From positions 1-14,288 of the forward strand of contig CAMAHO010000035.1 of assembly GCA_945834545.1 (NCBI GenBank): a DNA stretch of 14,288 bases, read 5' to 3'. The notes beneath the pieces were generated by a model. That model ran no database searches. It was given only the letters and a program-made list of their open reading frames with translations, and had not been told where the DNA came from. The stretch comes from an uncultured Lachnospiraceae bacterium. Lineage in GTDB: Bacteria; Bacillota; Clostridia; Lachnospirales; Lachnospiraceae. How positions within the stretch are numbered: the first letter of the stretch is position 1; every line of letters begins with the position of its first letter. The translations under genes and the position numbers were made by a program. Shown here piece after piece: positions 1-7,451 of this stretch.

Positions 1-114
1 CGAACGCAGTCGCCACTGAGCCAGGACGGCGAATTGGCGACGGTCTCGTACGGCGAGAACGATAAAATCAAAGTATTTAGAAAAACAAGCATTCGCAGCG
101 TGATTGAAAGATAA
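1..114 (+). CDS. 3' end of an unidentified protein (partial, cut by window edge)
   Basis: The first reading frame is open from base 1 to a TAA at 112-114, giving 37 residues that end in KIKVFRKTSIRSVIER. The basic, hydrophilic tail looks like real protein, but I do not recognise the family. Codons in the first 60 bases are unusually GC-rich (GGC, GCG, TCG, GTC), unlike the genes that follow. They may belong to the gene or to a GC-rich insertion reaching into it. A competing 30-codon frame on the minus strand (from 92 leftward) has no ribosome binding site and is less likely. The gene runs toward the GH9 gene, so the two converge across 115-244. Confidence 0.45.
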   Translation, partial: RTQSPLSQDGELATVSYGENDKIKVFRKTSIRSVIER

Positions 115-157
115 CTATGGAGGGATTTTTGTTTTCTCTTAATAGTCTAACCGCAGG

Positions 158-230
158 AGGACCACCAGGGACACTAAAAAAGCCAGAAATTACCGTCCCC
201 AGGACCACCCAGGACCACCCCGAGACCACC
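158..230. repeat. GC-rich block with repeated AGGACCACC units (REP-like)
   Basis: The nine-mer AGGACCACC occurs at 158-166, 201-209 and 211-219. A degenerate copy, GAGACCACC, is at 222-230. The copies at 201 and 211 are tandem ten-base units. GGGAC at 168-172 and GTCCC at 195-199 form a short inverted pair around the A/T-rich spacer 173-194. On the minus strand the units read GGGTGGTCCT next to GGGGACGGT. From memory, this resembles dispersed REP-type repeats in Firmicutes, but that is inference. The block lies just downstream of the GH9 stop codon, where a terminator would be expected, and has no classical hairpin plus T-tract. Confidence 0.5.
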
Positions 231-244
231 ACCCGGAACAGCCC

Positions 245-1846
245 TTATTTCGTTATAGCTGCCATCAATTGAATGAAGGGCGAATTCCAGTAGATTGTAA
301 CCTCATTGGTGGAGTAGCTGCCGGTCATATCCACAAAGCACTTGGCAGGAGGGGTATCCTTGGTTAAGACAGATTTTGCCGTTTCGTCGGCAAGCCAGTC
401 GCAAGGACCGCCGGAAACCATGCCGGGAAGGGCTTTTCCAAGATATCCGGAAGGTCTGTGATGAGGGTATCTCATCGTTGTCGTACCGCAATCCGAGACA
501 TAGCTTTGTCCCATAGGGTTGCGGCCTAACAGGTAATGCAACTGCTCCATAGCGCCATGGAGGTATTTTTCGTCATTGGTTAGCTTGTAAGCATCATATA
601 ACTGGTTAGCATAGTTGCACACACTCAGGTTGCTGCCCCATACATATTCGCTGGCTTTCAAAGCAGTACCATATCCATCGTTGGAAATAATTTCTAAACG
701 CTTGTCGGCAAGCTTTATCATAGAAGCTTTTATTTTCTCTGCTATGGCTTCATCTACAGGGCGACCGCAGGTAAGGTAGGCTACATTGCCGAAACTTCCC
801 ATTTCGCCCCAACCGTAGCCGTGGTAGATTTTCTCCTTAGCAATGGCCTCAAAATCTTGGCGATAGATTTCATCTCCAAAGGCCTTATACAGTTCCGCCG
901 CTGCGTAATATCTTTCGTCAATGTCGCAGGTATCACCGTACTCACCGGTGGTAATCTCAGGGGGATTCTTAAAGCCTCCGGGTAAATCCATCTTTTTCAT
1001 AGCATCGTAGGCTTTTTTGGATGCCGTCTCCAGAACCTGTGCATAGGCCTCGTCATAAGGCTTGTAGAAACGAATTGCCATAGCGCATACGGCGGCAAAG
1101 TCAGCTGTTGCTGTGACAGAGACAGGGGAGAGAACCATAGGCTCCAGCTCTTTGTCCGGCATAATAAAGCCACAGAAGTTTTTGCAGGAAGCCTTGTGAT
1201 ACAGTGGACCGTCAGCACGCTGCATCTTAAGCATCCAGTCCAGCTCGTACTTAATTTCCTCCAGACAAGCAGGCAGCTTTGTCTGGTTTAAAGCGTCTTC
1301 AGGAGACACATATTGATTTACAAAGTCGGGATTGATTTCATAGGCATACAATAGCTGTGCTACTGCCATAGCACCAGGACCTACATAACGGCCGTAGTCC
1401 CCGGCATCGTGCCATCCCCCGGTGACATCTCTTTCGTCGTTCTTGGTGTAGGCGGTTGCGATACCGGTATGGCAGGCTTCGTGAGCAAAGATACCGGCAG
1501 CCTCCTTAGGAAGAGTGTGCCCACAACGCTGGTAGTAGAAAAAGGCAAAGGTCTTTTGCAGGACAGAATCATAAACGGTTTCTCCGATAGGGAAAATATC
1601 AGATTCCCCTAAGCCCTCGGCAAAGAGATAGTACATGCCCGGCTCTGTAATCTCTGAAAAATCGCCAATATAATTTCGCTCACCGGCTGCTTTATTGTCA
1701 AAGGCTTTTGTAGTGGTCTTGCGCAAAACACCGGTTCCGTCACTGGTGCGGACCTCAAAGGTCACAGGCTGCTCCGAAACAAAGGTTGCATGCTTTGGCA
1801 TTCCCGGATAGTATCCGCATTGATTGAGCATAATTTTCTTGTACAT
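245..1846 (-). CDS. Glycoside hydrolase family 9, probable intracellular cellodextrinase
   Basis: This 533-residue protein carries an N-terminal Ig-like cellulase domain (about residues 3-88, opening with IMLNQCGYYPG) and then a GH9 (alpha/alpha)6 catalytic domain. The GH9 landmarks are present: GGWHDAGD at 143-150 with the paired Asp (D147, D150), HHRP at 462-465 in the conserved active-site His motif, and NEVTIYWNSP with the general-acid Glu at 515. It should cleave beta-1,4-glucan chains or cello-oligosaccharides by inversion. There is no signal peptide, carbohydrate-binding module, dockerin or membrane segment: the Ig domain begins at residue 3. It is therefore probably cytoplasmic, like the cell-associated cellodextrinases of Butyrivibrio. 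Start chosen at 1846 because AAAGGA lies 8 bases upstream. It follows the AraC regulator by 56 bases with no clear promoter between, so co-transcription is likely. Confidence 0.9.
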   Translation of the reverse strand: MYKKIMLNQCGYYPGMPKHATFVSEQPVTFEVRTSDGTGVLRKTTTKAFDNKAAGERNYIGDFSEITEPGMYYLFAEGLGESDIFPIGETVYDSVLQKTFAFFYYQRCGHTLPKEAAGIFAHEACHTGIATAYTKNDERDVTGGWHDAGDYGRYVGPGAMAVAQLLYAYEINPDFVNQYVSPEDALNQTKLPACLEEIKYELDWMLKMQRADGPLYHKASCKNFCGFIMPDKELEPMVLSPVSVTATADFAAVCAMAIRFYKPYDEAYAQVLETASKKAYDAMKKMDLPGGFKNPPEITTGEYGDTCDIDERYYAAAELYKAFGDEIYRQDFEAIAKEKIYHGYGWGEMGSFGNVAYLTCGRPVDEAIAEKIKASMIKLADKRLEIISNDGYGTALKASEYVWGSNLSVCNYANQLYDAYKLTNDEKYLHGAMEQLHYLLGRNPMGQSYVSDCGTTTMRYPHHRPSGYLGKALPGMVSGGPCDWLADETAKSVLTKDTPPAKCFVDMTGSYSTNEVTIYWNSPFIQLMAAITK

Positions 1847-1902
1847 GATGGATATCCTTTCCTATTTGTGTTTGTTTTTATTGATGCCCCAACGACCGGC
1901 TC

Positions 1903-2856
1903 TTAGCAATTGCCCACCTGATTGCTAATGGTAAACAGATTACGGTATTCGGAGGGGGAACAACCCTTTAATCGCTTAAAGGTGCGATTAAAGGAGGATA
2001 AGCTGGAAAACCCGGACTTGGCTGAAATGTCTGTAATCGCCAGATTCGGTACAATCAGCATTTGCTCCGCCACATGAATTCGTTTGTTGCTTAAGTAGTC
2101 ATAAAAGGTCTGATTGGTGTATTGCTTAAATAAACGCGTAAAATAGAACTTGGAAAAGCAGGCAATTGCAGCGGCATTTTCCAGGGTAATGTTTTCTGTG
2201 TAATGTGTGTCGATGTAATCCAAAACCTTGGATAGTCGATTCACCAAATCTCCGGACTTGACAGAGGCTACATTGAGAGGCGTTTCCTTTAAGGCCTCCT
2301 CACCGATTCTTGCGAACCAGGATAACAGAAGGGAGCAGGTGGATAACATTTTTGTGTTTGCATCTCCCCAATAACAATCTGCAAGCTCTAATAGTCCCCG
2401 TGCGCTCTCCTCGTATAATTCGGGGTTCTTCTCATAGGTTATGTGTTGGGGCTGAGACAAGAGGGATATGATGTAATTAAAGCCCGGCAGCTGATGAAAC
2501 AGGTCTAACTCTGTGATGAAAATAAAACGAGTTCCTGACTCCGGGGCGTCAATCTGATGTAAGGCTCCGGGGGGAATCAAAAAAATATCGCCCTCCTGCA
2601 ATATATAGTCCGTCTCATTGATATGTACTGTAAGGGTATCGTCCAGCACAAGGATGATTTCTAGAGAGGTCTGCCAGTGATTTGAATATCCTGCATTGAT
2701 ATTGTTATACCAGAAACGGAAGGGAGCGCCCTTGACATAGGAGGTTGTTTCCTGGTTTTGTGCCACATAGCGGTTATAGCTGGGAATATTGTCCGGTTGT
2801 ACTAAATACTTTTTTCGTTTATCTTCTGATACGAAATAGCATTCTTTGGGATTCAT
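1903..2856 (-). CDS. AraC-family transcriptional regulator with N-terminal cupin sensor domain
   Basis: The 317-residue protein has a cupin-like sensor domain at about residues 55-130, with the typical stretch GDIFLIPPGALHQI at 89-102. A linker follows, then a C-terminal AraC double helix-turn-helix from about residue 208, containing ITLENAAAIACFSKFYFTRL and the second-helix signature near GFSSLSSFNRTFKRLKGCSP. Regulators of this layout bind sugars or glycosides in the cupin pocket and usually activate adjacent catabolic genes. The gene directly downstream (56 bases) encodes a GH9 enzyme, so control of that gene is the natural inference. The ribosome binding site AAAGG sits 7 bases before the ATG. 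The gene has its own promoter at 2915-2943. The inducer cannot be read from the sequence. Confidence 0.92.
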   Translation of the reverse strand: MNPKECYFVSEDKRKKYLVQPDNIPSYNRYVAQNQETTSYVKGAPFRFWYNNINAGYSNHWQTSLEIILVLDDTLTVHINETDYILQEGDIFLIPPGALHQIDAPESGTRFIFITELDLFHQLPGFNYIISLLSQPQHITYEKNPELYEESARGLLELADCYWGDANTKMLSTCSLLLSWFARIGEEALKETPLNVASVKSGDLVNRLSKVLDYIDTHYTENITLENAAAIACFSKFYFTRLFKQYTNQTFYDYLSNKRIHVAEQMLIVPNLAITDISAKSGFSSLSSFNRTFKRLKGCSPSEYRNLFTISNQVGNC

Positions 2857-2914
2857 AGGGCTGCCTTTCTACTGTAATCACTGCGTGAGCAGAACTGTCT
2901 GGTTGTTGTTTCGT

Positions 2915-2943
2915 ATCATAGCATGGTTTTGATGAAAAGGCAA
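2915..2943 (-). promoter_or_regulatory. Sigma-70-type promoter for the AraC regulator and GH9
   Basis: On the minus strand TTGCCT (2943-2938) and TATGAT (2920-2915) are separated by exactly 17 bases, about 60 bases before the regulator's start codon. A small dyad, GCAA-tat-TTGC (2940-2950), overlaps the -35 element and could be an operator. The promoter begins only 36 bases after the stop codon of the upstream DUF885 gene, with no terminator between, so some read-through is expected. Confidence 0.7.
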
Positions 2944-2978
2944 TATTTGCACATAGAAAAGCACGAAAAGTGATTGGG

Positions 2979-4745
2979 TTATTCTGTCAGAGAAAAATGT
3001 CCTTTCATAAGGGAAAATGGGGCAGGGCCGTTTTCCAGGTAGTAGCTATGGAACAGGAAGGGTGTAAAGGAGGCACCTGCTTCTTCCTTGATATGGGAGC
3101 GCAGGTCCAGCAAACCCAGGTAGCTGACATAGTAGGTGGGGTAGTACACTGGGTTTTCCAGAAGGAATTCATAGACTTGTTCCAGGTTCTGTGCCGTGTA
3201 TCCAAGTCCGGAGATGGTTTTTTCCATAGCTTCTTGATTCATTCCGTAATAGTGAATCAGTATGTCAGAGAGGGATAAAACGGCCATGCTTAGTCTCCTC
3301 TGCAAGGCCTCCAGCTGAATCTGGTCTGCAAGCAGTGGATTTCCCTGCTGCTTTGCCTGGTTTGCGATGAGAGAAAAGGAGGAAAACTCATTGTAGAGAG
3401 CCCAGGCCTCGCAATAGCCGGTAAAGTTTAACAGGGTAAAGAGTTTATTCTCCCATATCCCTCGGGCTTGATGTTGATACAAATCCTGATACAGATGACC
3501 GGGGAAGCCTTCATGAGCCAGGGTAGTACAAAGCTCCAGAGGGGTACATGTGGATTCCGGATTGATATAGATGATGCTTGCTTTCGTGTCATCTATGGGG
3601 GTGGACAGATAGAAAGCAGGAGCAGATATGGCTTCCATCCCCGGACTCACCACCTTTATCAGGGGATTTGCATTTGTAAGCTTGGGGTAATAAGGCTGTA
3701 GTTCCTGCTCCAGACTGGCCAACAGGGCTTTTGCATCTGAGGATAAGGAGGGTTTTGGCTCCTCAAGTAGAAGAGCATAGTCGGAAGGGTTGTATTTTTG
3801 AAACAGCTTTTTGATTTCACCGGTGAGGGTCTTAATATCCTTGGATAATGCGCGTACTAGGGTTTCCGGCGTTGCGGACACTCCAGTTTTGTACTCTACC
3901 AGATAGGTGTAGTAGGTACGTCCGTTTTCCAGGCTACACAGTGGAAGGGTGCGCTCTTGGCCCAAGCCGGAACACTGTTCGGCAAAGGTGAGCAAGCCTT
4001 TGGATAGGAACTTAGAGGCCAGAACGGCATGCTTTTTTTGGTAGTCGGCCTTCTTAGACTCTGATAGGGAGAGCTCCTCCAGTCTGGTGGAAAAGGTAGT
4101 CCCCAGAAGTTGAGGGGCAAGGGTTGCCAATTGTTTGCTGATTGAAGCGGTGTCTTGATAGAATTCTTCGGAGTAGGACAGTCCTCTCCTGTCCCGTTCC
4201 TGTTCATAGTCCATTAATTGCTCCAGATACTTTCCGGTCTGAGCCAGTAGAGACAGATACTCTTTTACATCCTGTTCCCGATAAAAGGAATACTCCGACA
4301 GCAGAATCATCAGGTTTGATAAGGAGCCTCCGTTTAAGCTGCAGGGTTCTATGTAGTATTCAAAGGATTCCAGAGCTGCCCGCAGTCTGAGGGTATGCTT
4401 TAAGCAATCATATTCATATTGCTCCTCAGGGGAAAGTTGCGCTCTGGAAATTTCCTGTAATCGCTCTAAGGACGAGGAGGCCGTAACAACAGAGTCTTCC
4501 TCTACACCGTATAAAACCGGAGAGTAGTGGTAGATACCGTAGTTTTCTGGCTTCGCCAGAGTATAGTGCATGGATAAGGTGTCAGACAGCATCTCCTGAC
4601 GGAACAGCTCATTATAGAAGGCTTTAAAACGCAGTGAGGTGCACCGGATTTTACAGACCGGAAGAACTACAGTAAGAAGTAGGCCGGTCAGGAGGAGCAT
4701 CAGAATTGCAAGGAGGAAACGGGGCTTGGAAAGTCTTTTTTTCAT
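2979..4745 (-). CDS. DUF885 family protein, putative membrane-anchored zinc metallopeptidase
   Basis: The 588-residue protein starts with a short basic stretch (MKKRLSKPR) and one hydrophobic segment at about residues 10-31. This is a signal-anchor, with no clear lipobox before C31, so the bulk of the protein is expected outside the membrane. HEGFPGH at 411-417 and CEAWALYNE at 445-453 match the two best-conserved stretches of the DUF885 (PF05960) family. They carry the probable zinc ligands and catalytic Glu (H411, E412, H417, E446). Members are regarded as metallopeptidase-like, but most, including this one, have no known substrate. The weak ribosome binding site AGGG before the ATG lies inside a predicted hairpin (4745-4774). 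The gene is divergent from the sugar kinase and upstream of the araC-GH9 pair, which gives little functional guidance. Confidence 0.85.
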   Translation of the reverse strand: MKKRLSKPRFLLAILMLLLTGLLLTVVLPVCKIRCTSLRFKAFYNELFRQEMLSDTLSMHYTLAKPENYGIYHYSPVLYGVEEDSVVTASSSLERLQEISRAQLSPEEQYEYDCLKHTLRLRAALESFEYYIEPCSLNGGSLSNLMILLSEYSFYREQDVKEYLSLLAQTGKYLEQLMDYEQERDRRGLSYSEEFYQDTASISKQLATLAPQLLGTTFSTRLEELSLSESKKADYQKKHAVLASKFLSKGLLTFAEQCSGLGQERTLPLCSLENGRTYYTYLVEYKTGVSATPETLVRALSKDIKTLTGEIKKLFQKYNPSDYALLLEEPKPSLSSDAKALLASLEQELQPYYPKLTNANPLIKVVSPGMEAISAPAFYLSTPIDDTKASIIYINPESTCTPLELCTTLAHEGFPGHLYQDLYQHQARGIWENKLFTLLNFTGYCEAWALYNEFSSFSLIANQAKQQGNPLLADQIQLEALQRRLSMAVLSLSDILIHYYGMNQEAMEKTISGLGYTAQNLEQVYEFLLENPVYYPTYYVSYLGLLDLRSHIKEEAGASFTPFLFHSYYLENGPAPFSLMKGHFSLTE

Positions 4746-4774
4746 AGCAATACCCTGAAGGGTAAAGTGTTGCT
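4745..4774 (-). promoter_or_regulatory. Hairpin covering the ribosome binding site of the DUF885 gene
   Basis: TAGCAA (4745-4750) pairs with TTGCTA (4769-4774), and TACCC (4751-4755) pairs with GGGTA (4760-4764) around a four-base loop, leaving a five-base bulge at 4765-4768 and its neighbour. On the minus strand the paired GGGTA includes the only purine-rich candidate Shine-Dalgarno, and the stem ends on the first base of the ATG. This could lower or regulate translation. It is read from base pairing only. Confidence 0.45.
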
Positions 4775-4872
4775 AAACTATATGCAGGGTTTTGGGAATA
4801 TATGCTTTTGCCGGTATTAAAACTAGGAAGATAAAAAAGGAGAAAGATGGCAGAACCTAGGGCGTATAGATA

Positions 4873-4901
4873 TTGACATAAAATACCCCAAACAGTATAC
4901 T
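4873..4901 (+). promoter_or_regulatory. Near-consensus sigma-70 promoter of the pentose gene group
   Basis: TTGACA (4873-4878) is a perfect -35 and TATACT (4896-4901) a near-perfect -10, separated by exactly 17 bases. Transcription should begin near 4908, about 30 bases before the kinase ATG. The short leader carries GGAGG (4926-4930) 8 bases before the start. I saw no catabolite-repression (cre-type) box nearby. Confidence 0.85.
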
Positions 4902-4938
4902 AAAAAGAGAAAAAACTGCCATAACGGAGGTTACATAC

Positions 4939-6528
4939 ATGAGTGTAAAAGAGGCAATTGCACAGGGAAAATGTGCACTTGGTATTGAGTTTGGTTCTAC
5001 CAGAATTAAGGCTGTCCTGATTGATGAAAGTCACTCTCCTGTGGCTATGGGAACACATGACTGGGAGAATCGTCTGGAAAAGGGGATTTGGACTTACAGC
5101 TTGGAGGATATCTGGACCGGTCTGCAGGATTGCTATGCGTCCTTGGCGAAGGATGTCAAGGAGAAATATGGTATCGCCCTGACAAAGATAGACGCTATCG
5201 GTTTCAGCGGAATGATGCACGGCTATATGCCCTTTGACAAGGAGGGAAATCTACTGGTTTCATTCAGAACCTGGAGAAACACCATGACAGAGGAGGCCTG
5301 CAAGATTTTAAGTCCTCTGTTTGCGTTTAATGTTCCCCAGAGATGGAGCATTGCACATTTATATCAGGCCATCTTGAATAAGGAAGAGCATGTTGGCAGC
5401 ATTGACTTCTTTACCACTCTGGCAGGCTATATTCACTGGAAATTGTCCGGGGAGAAGGTACTTGGAATCGGAGAAGCATCCGGTATGTTCCCCATTGATT
5501 CCGTTACCTTCGATTATGATAAAACTATGATGGGAAAATTCGATGAGCTTGCTGCTAAGGACGGATTCCCGAAGAAACTGGCAGAGATTCTGCCTAAAGT
5601 TTTGCTTGCAGGAGAAGAGGCGGGTGAGTTAACTGCAGAAGGTGCTAAGCTCTTAGACCCTACCGGAACCCTTCAGCCGGGTTCTAAAATGTGTCCTCCC
5701 GAGGGGGATGCAGGCACCGGAATGGTAGCCACCAATGCAGTGGCTGTAAAAACCGGTAATGTATCTGCCGGAACCTCCATCTTCTCCATGGTTGTCCTGG
5801 AAAAAGCCCTGAATAAGGCATATGAAGAGATTGATATGGTGACCACCCCTGACGGTATGCCTGTGGCTATGGTACATTGCAATAACTGTACCTCCGATTT
5901 AAATGCATGGGTCAATCTCTTTGATGAATTTGCAGACAGCTTTGGTATGAAGATAGAGAAAAACGAGCTTTACGGCGTGCTGTACAGGAAAGCCTTAGAG
6001 GCAGATAAGGATTGCGGTGGTTTGTTGGCTTACAATTACTTTAGCGGCGAGCCTGTGACAGGACTGAATGAGGGTCGTCCTATGTTCCTCAGAACGCCTG
6101 ATGCCAAATTCAGCCTGGCAAACTTTATGAGAGCACATCTGTACAGTGCATTGGCTGCACTTAAGGTGGGTAACGATATTCTTCTCAAGGAGGAAAAGGT
6201 TGCAGTGGACTCCTTGATGGGTCACGGCGGCTTATTTAAGACCCCGGTTGTTGGACAGAAGATGCTGGCAGCAGCTCTGAATGCCCCTGTTACCGTTATG
6301 GATACGGCCAGTGAGGGCGGCCCTTGGGGTATGGCTGTGTTAGCCGCATTTATGCTGGAGAAGAACGGCGAGACCTTAAGCGAATACTTAAATAACCGTA
6401 TTTTTGCCGGACAGACAGGCACAACGATTGCTCCCGATGCGGAGGATGTTGCCGGCTTTGATGCCTTTACCGCAAGCTATGTAGCTACCCTACCTGCACA
6501 AAAGGCAGCAGTGGATGGCTTGAAATAA
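4939..6528 (+). CDS. FGGY-family carbohydrate kinase, probable L-ribulokinase (AraB-like)
   Basis: The 529-residue protein has the two-lobed FGGY/actin-like ATPase fold. The N-terminal phosphate loop GIEFGSTRIKAVLID is at 15-29, the substrate-side motif GFSGMMHGYMPFD at 88-100, a central nucleotide-binding stretch GDAGTGM near 256-262 with GNVSAGTSIF at 273-282, and the C-terminal adenosine motif GHGGLFKTP from about 428. Such kinases phosphorylate pentoses, pentuloses or polyols using ATP. Because araD follows after 24 bases, the likely substrate is L-ribulose, giving L-ribulose 5-phosphate. Family sequence alone cannot exclude xylulose or another ketose. It is the first gene after a strong promoter, with GGAGG 8 bases before the ATG. 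The isomerase araA is not in the window. Confidence 0.85.
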   Translation: MSVKEAIAQGKCALGIEFGSTRIKAVLIDESHSPVAMGTHDWENRLEKGIWTYSLEDIWTGLQDCYASLAKDVKEKYGIALTKIDAIGFSGMMHGYMPFDKEGNLLVSFRTWRNTMTEEACKILSPLFAFNVPQRWSIAHLYQAILNKEEHVGSIDFFTTLAGYIHWKLSGEKVLGIGEASGMFPIDSVTFDYDKTMMGKFDELAAKDGFPKKLAEILPKVLLAGEEAGELTAEGAKLLDPTGTLQPGSKMCPPEGDAGTGMVATNAVAVKTGNVSAGTSIFSMVVLEKALNKAYEEIDMVTTPDGMPVAMVHCNNCTSDLNAWVNLFDEFADSFGMKIEKNELYGVLYRKALEADKDCGGLLAYNYFSGEPVTGLNEGRPMFLRTPDAKFSLANFMRAHLYSALAALKVGNDILLKEEKVAVDSLMGHGGLFKTPVVGQKMLAAALNAPVTVMDTASEGGPWGMAVLAAFMLEKNGETLSEYLNNRIFAGQTGTTIAPDAEDVAGFDAFTASYVATLPAQKAAVDGLK

Positions 6529-6552
6529 GTTTCTTACGAGAGGAGAAGTGAC

Positions 6553-7248
6553 ATGCTGGAAGAACTGAAGCAAAAGGTTTATGAAGCAAATATGGATCTT
6601 CCCAGATATGGTCTCGTTACCTTTACCTGGGGAAATGTGAGTGCCATTGACAGGGATAAGGGCTTGATTGTCATCAAACCCAGTGGTGTGGATTATGAAA
6701 AGATGAAACCGGAGGATATGGTGGTACTGGACCTGATGGGCAATATTGTGGAAGGAACCTGCAGGCCATCTTCTGATACCCCAACTCATCTGGAGCTTTA
6801 CAGAAGCTTTCCTGAAGTGGGCGGTGTGGTACATACCCATTCGCCGTATGCCACCAGCTGGGCTCAGGCAGGAAGAAGCATTCCTTGCTACGGAACCACA
6901 CATGCAGATTACTTTTACGGAGAAATCCCTTGTGCGCGAAGCCTTACCCAGATGGAAATCGAGCACGATTATGAGCTGAACACCGGTAAGGTAATTGTGG
7001 AGGAGTTCGTTCATATCTGTAAGGATCCCATGGCGGTGCCGGGCGTACTTTGTACTAACCACGGACCTTTTACCTGGGGTACGGACGCACACAATGCAGT
7101 ACATAATGCGGTGGTATTGGAAGAGGTTGCCAAGATGGCATACTGGTCTGAACAGATTAACCCCAGAATTGCCGTAGCACCTCAGACGATTCAGGACAAG
7201 CATTACAATCGTAAGCATGGCCCCAATGCATATTACGGCCAGAAGTAA
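6553..7248 (+). CDS. araD: L-ribulose-5-phosphate 4-epimerase
   Basis: At 231 residues it has the usual length of AraD, a class II aldolase-fold enzyme that converts L-ribulose 5-phosphate to D-xylulose 5-phosphate. The family residues fall at nearly the same numbers as in the Escherichia coli enzyme: K42 in IKPSGV, D75 in SSDTPTH, zinc ligands H94 and H96 in VVHTHSPYAT and H170 in LCTNHGPFTWG, and the C-terminal tyrosines in NAYYGQK. AGGAG stands 8 bases before the ATG. The gene follows the kinase by 24 bases and is clearly in its operon. The product feeds the transketolase encoded next. Confidence 0.95.
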   Translation: MLEELKQKVYEANMDLPRYGLVTFTWGNVSAIDRDKGLIVIKPSGVDYEKMKPEDMVVLDLMGNIVEGTCRPSSDTPTHLELYRSFPEVGGVVHTHSPYATSWAQAGRSIPCYGTTHADYFYGEIPCARSLTQMEIEHDYELNTGKVIVEEFVHICKDPMAVPGVLCTNHGPFTWGTDAHNAVHNAVVLEEVAKMAYWSEQINPRIAVAPQTIQDKHYNRKHGPNAYYGQK

Positions 7249-7451
7249 CCTGTGACGATTTGCTTGGCATGGATGCGAGACAAATGAATTTTGGGAAAGA
7301 GAAACGATGGTTTTCTGAGAGCTTTGATGGAGCCTATGACGGTATTCAGAGTGCTCGGATAGACTGGACGAATAGTAAGAATTGTGCTACAGTATGTAGG
7401 CAAGCATAGAATGCATAGTCGACGCAGTATGTCGACAGAATGGAGGACAAG
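7249..7451 (+). other. Intergenic leader before transketolase, with GTCGAC hairpin
   Basis: The 203 bases between araD and the transketolase start contain no convincing promoter or terminator. GTCGAC occurs at 7418-7423 and again at 7431-7436, so the RNA can form a six-pair stem with a seven-base loop ending 5 bases before the GGAGG at 7442-7446. A 41-codon frame (7284-7409) lacks a ribosome binding site. The gap is much longer than the 24 bases between kinase and araD, so a separate or modulated transketolase transcript is possible. TAGAAT at 7407-7412 is a weak -10 candidate without a well-spaced -35. Confidence 0.4.

Noticed and set aside
1..92. Minus-strand frame open to the left edge
   Set aside because: There is no Shine-Dalgarno before its ATG at 92-90, and the plus frame ends in a more protein-like tail.
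158..230. CRISPR-like repeats
   Set aside because: The repeats are only nine to ten bases, directly adjacent or irregularly spaced, and there are no spacers of uniform size or cas genes.
7284..7409. 41-codon frame between araD and transketolase
   Set aside because: There is no ribosome binding site before its ATG, and the composition and residues do not suggest a conserved small protein.
7440..7451. ATG at 7440 as the start of the N-terminal transketolase subunit
   Set aside because: The strong GGAGG at 7442-7446 would be inside the coding sequence. It serves the ATG at 7452.
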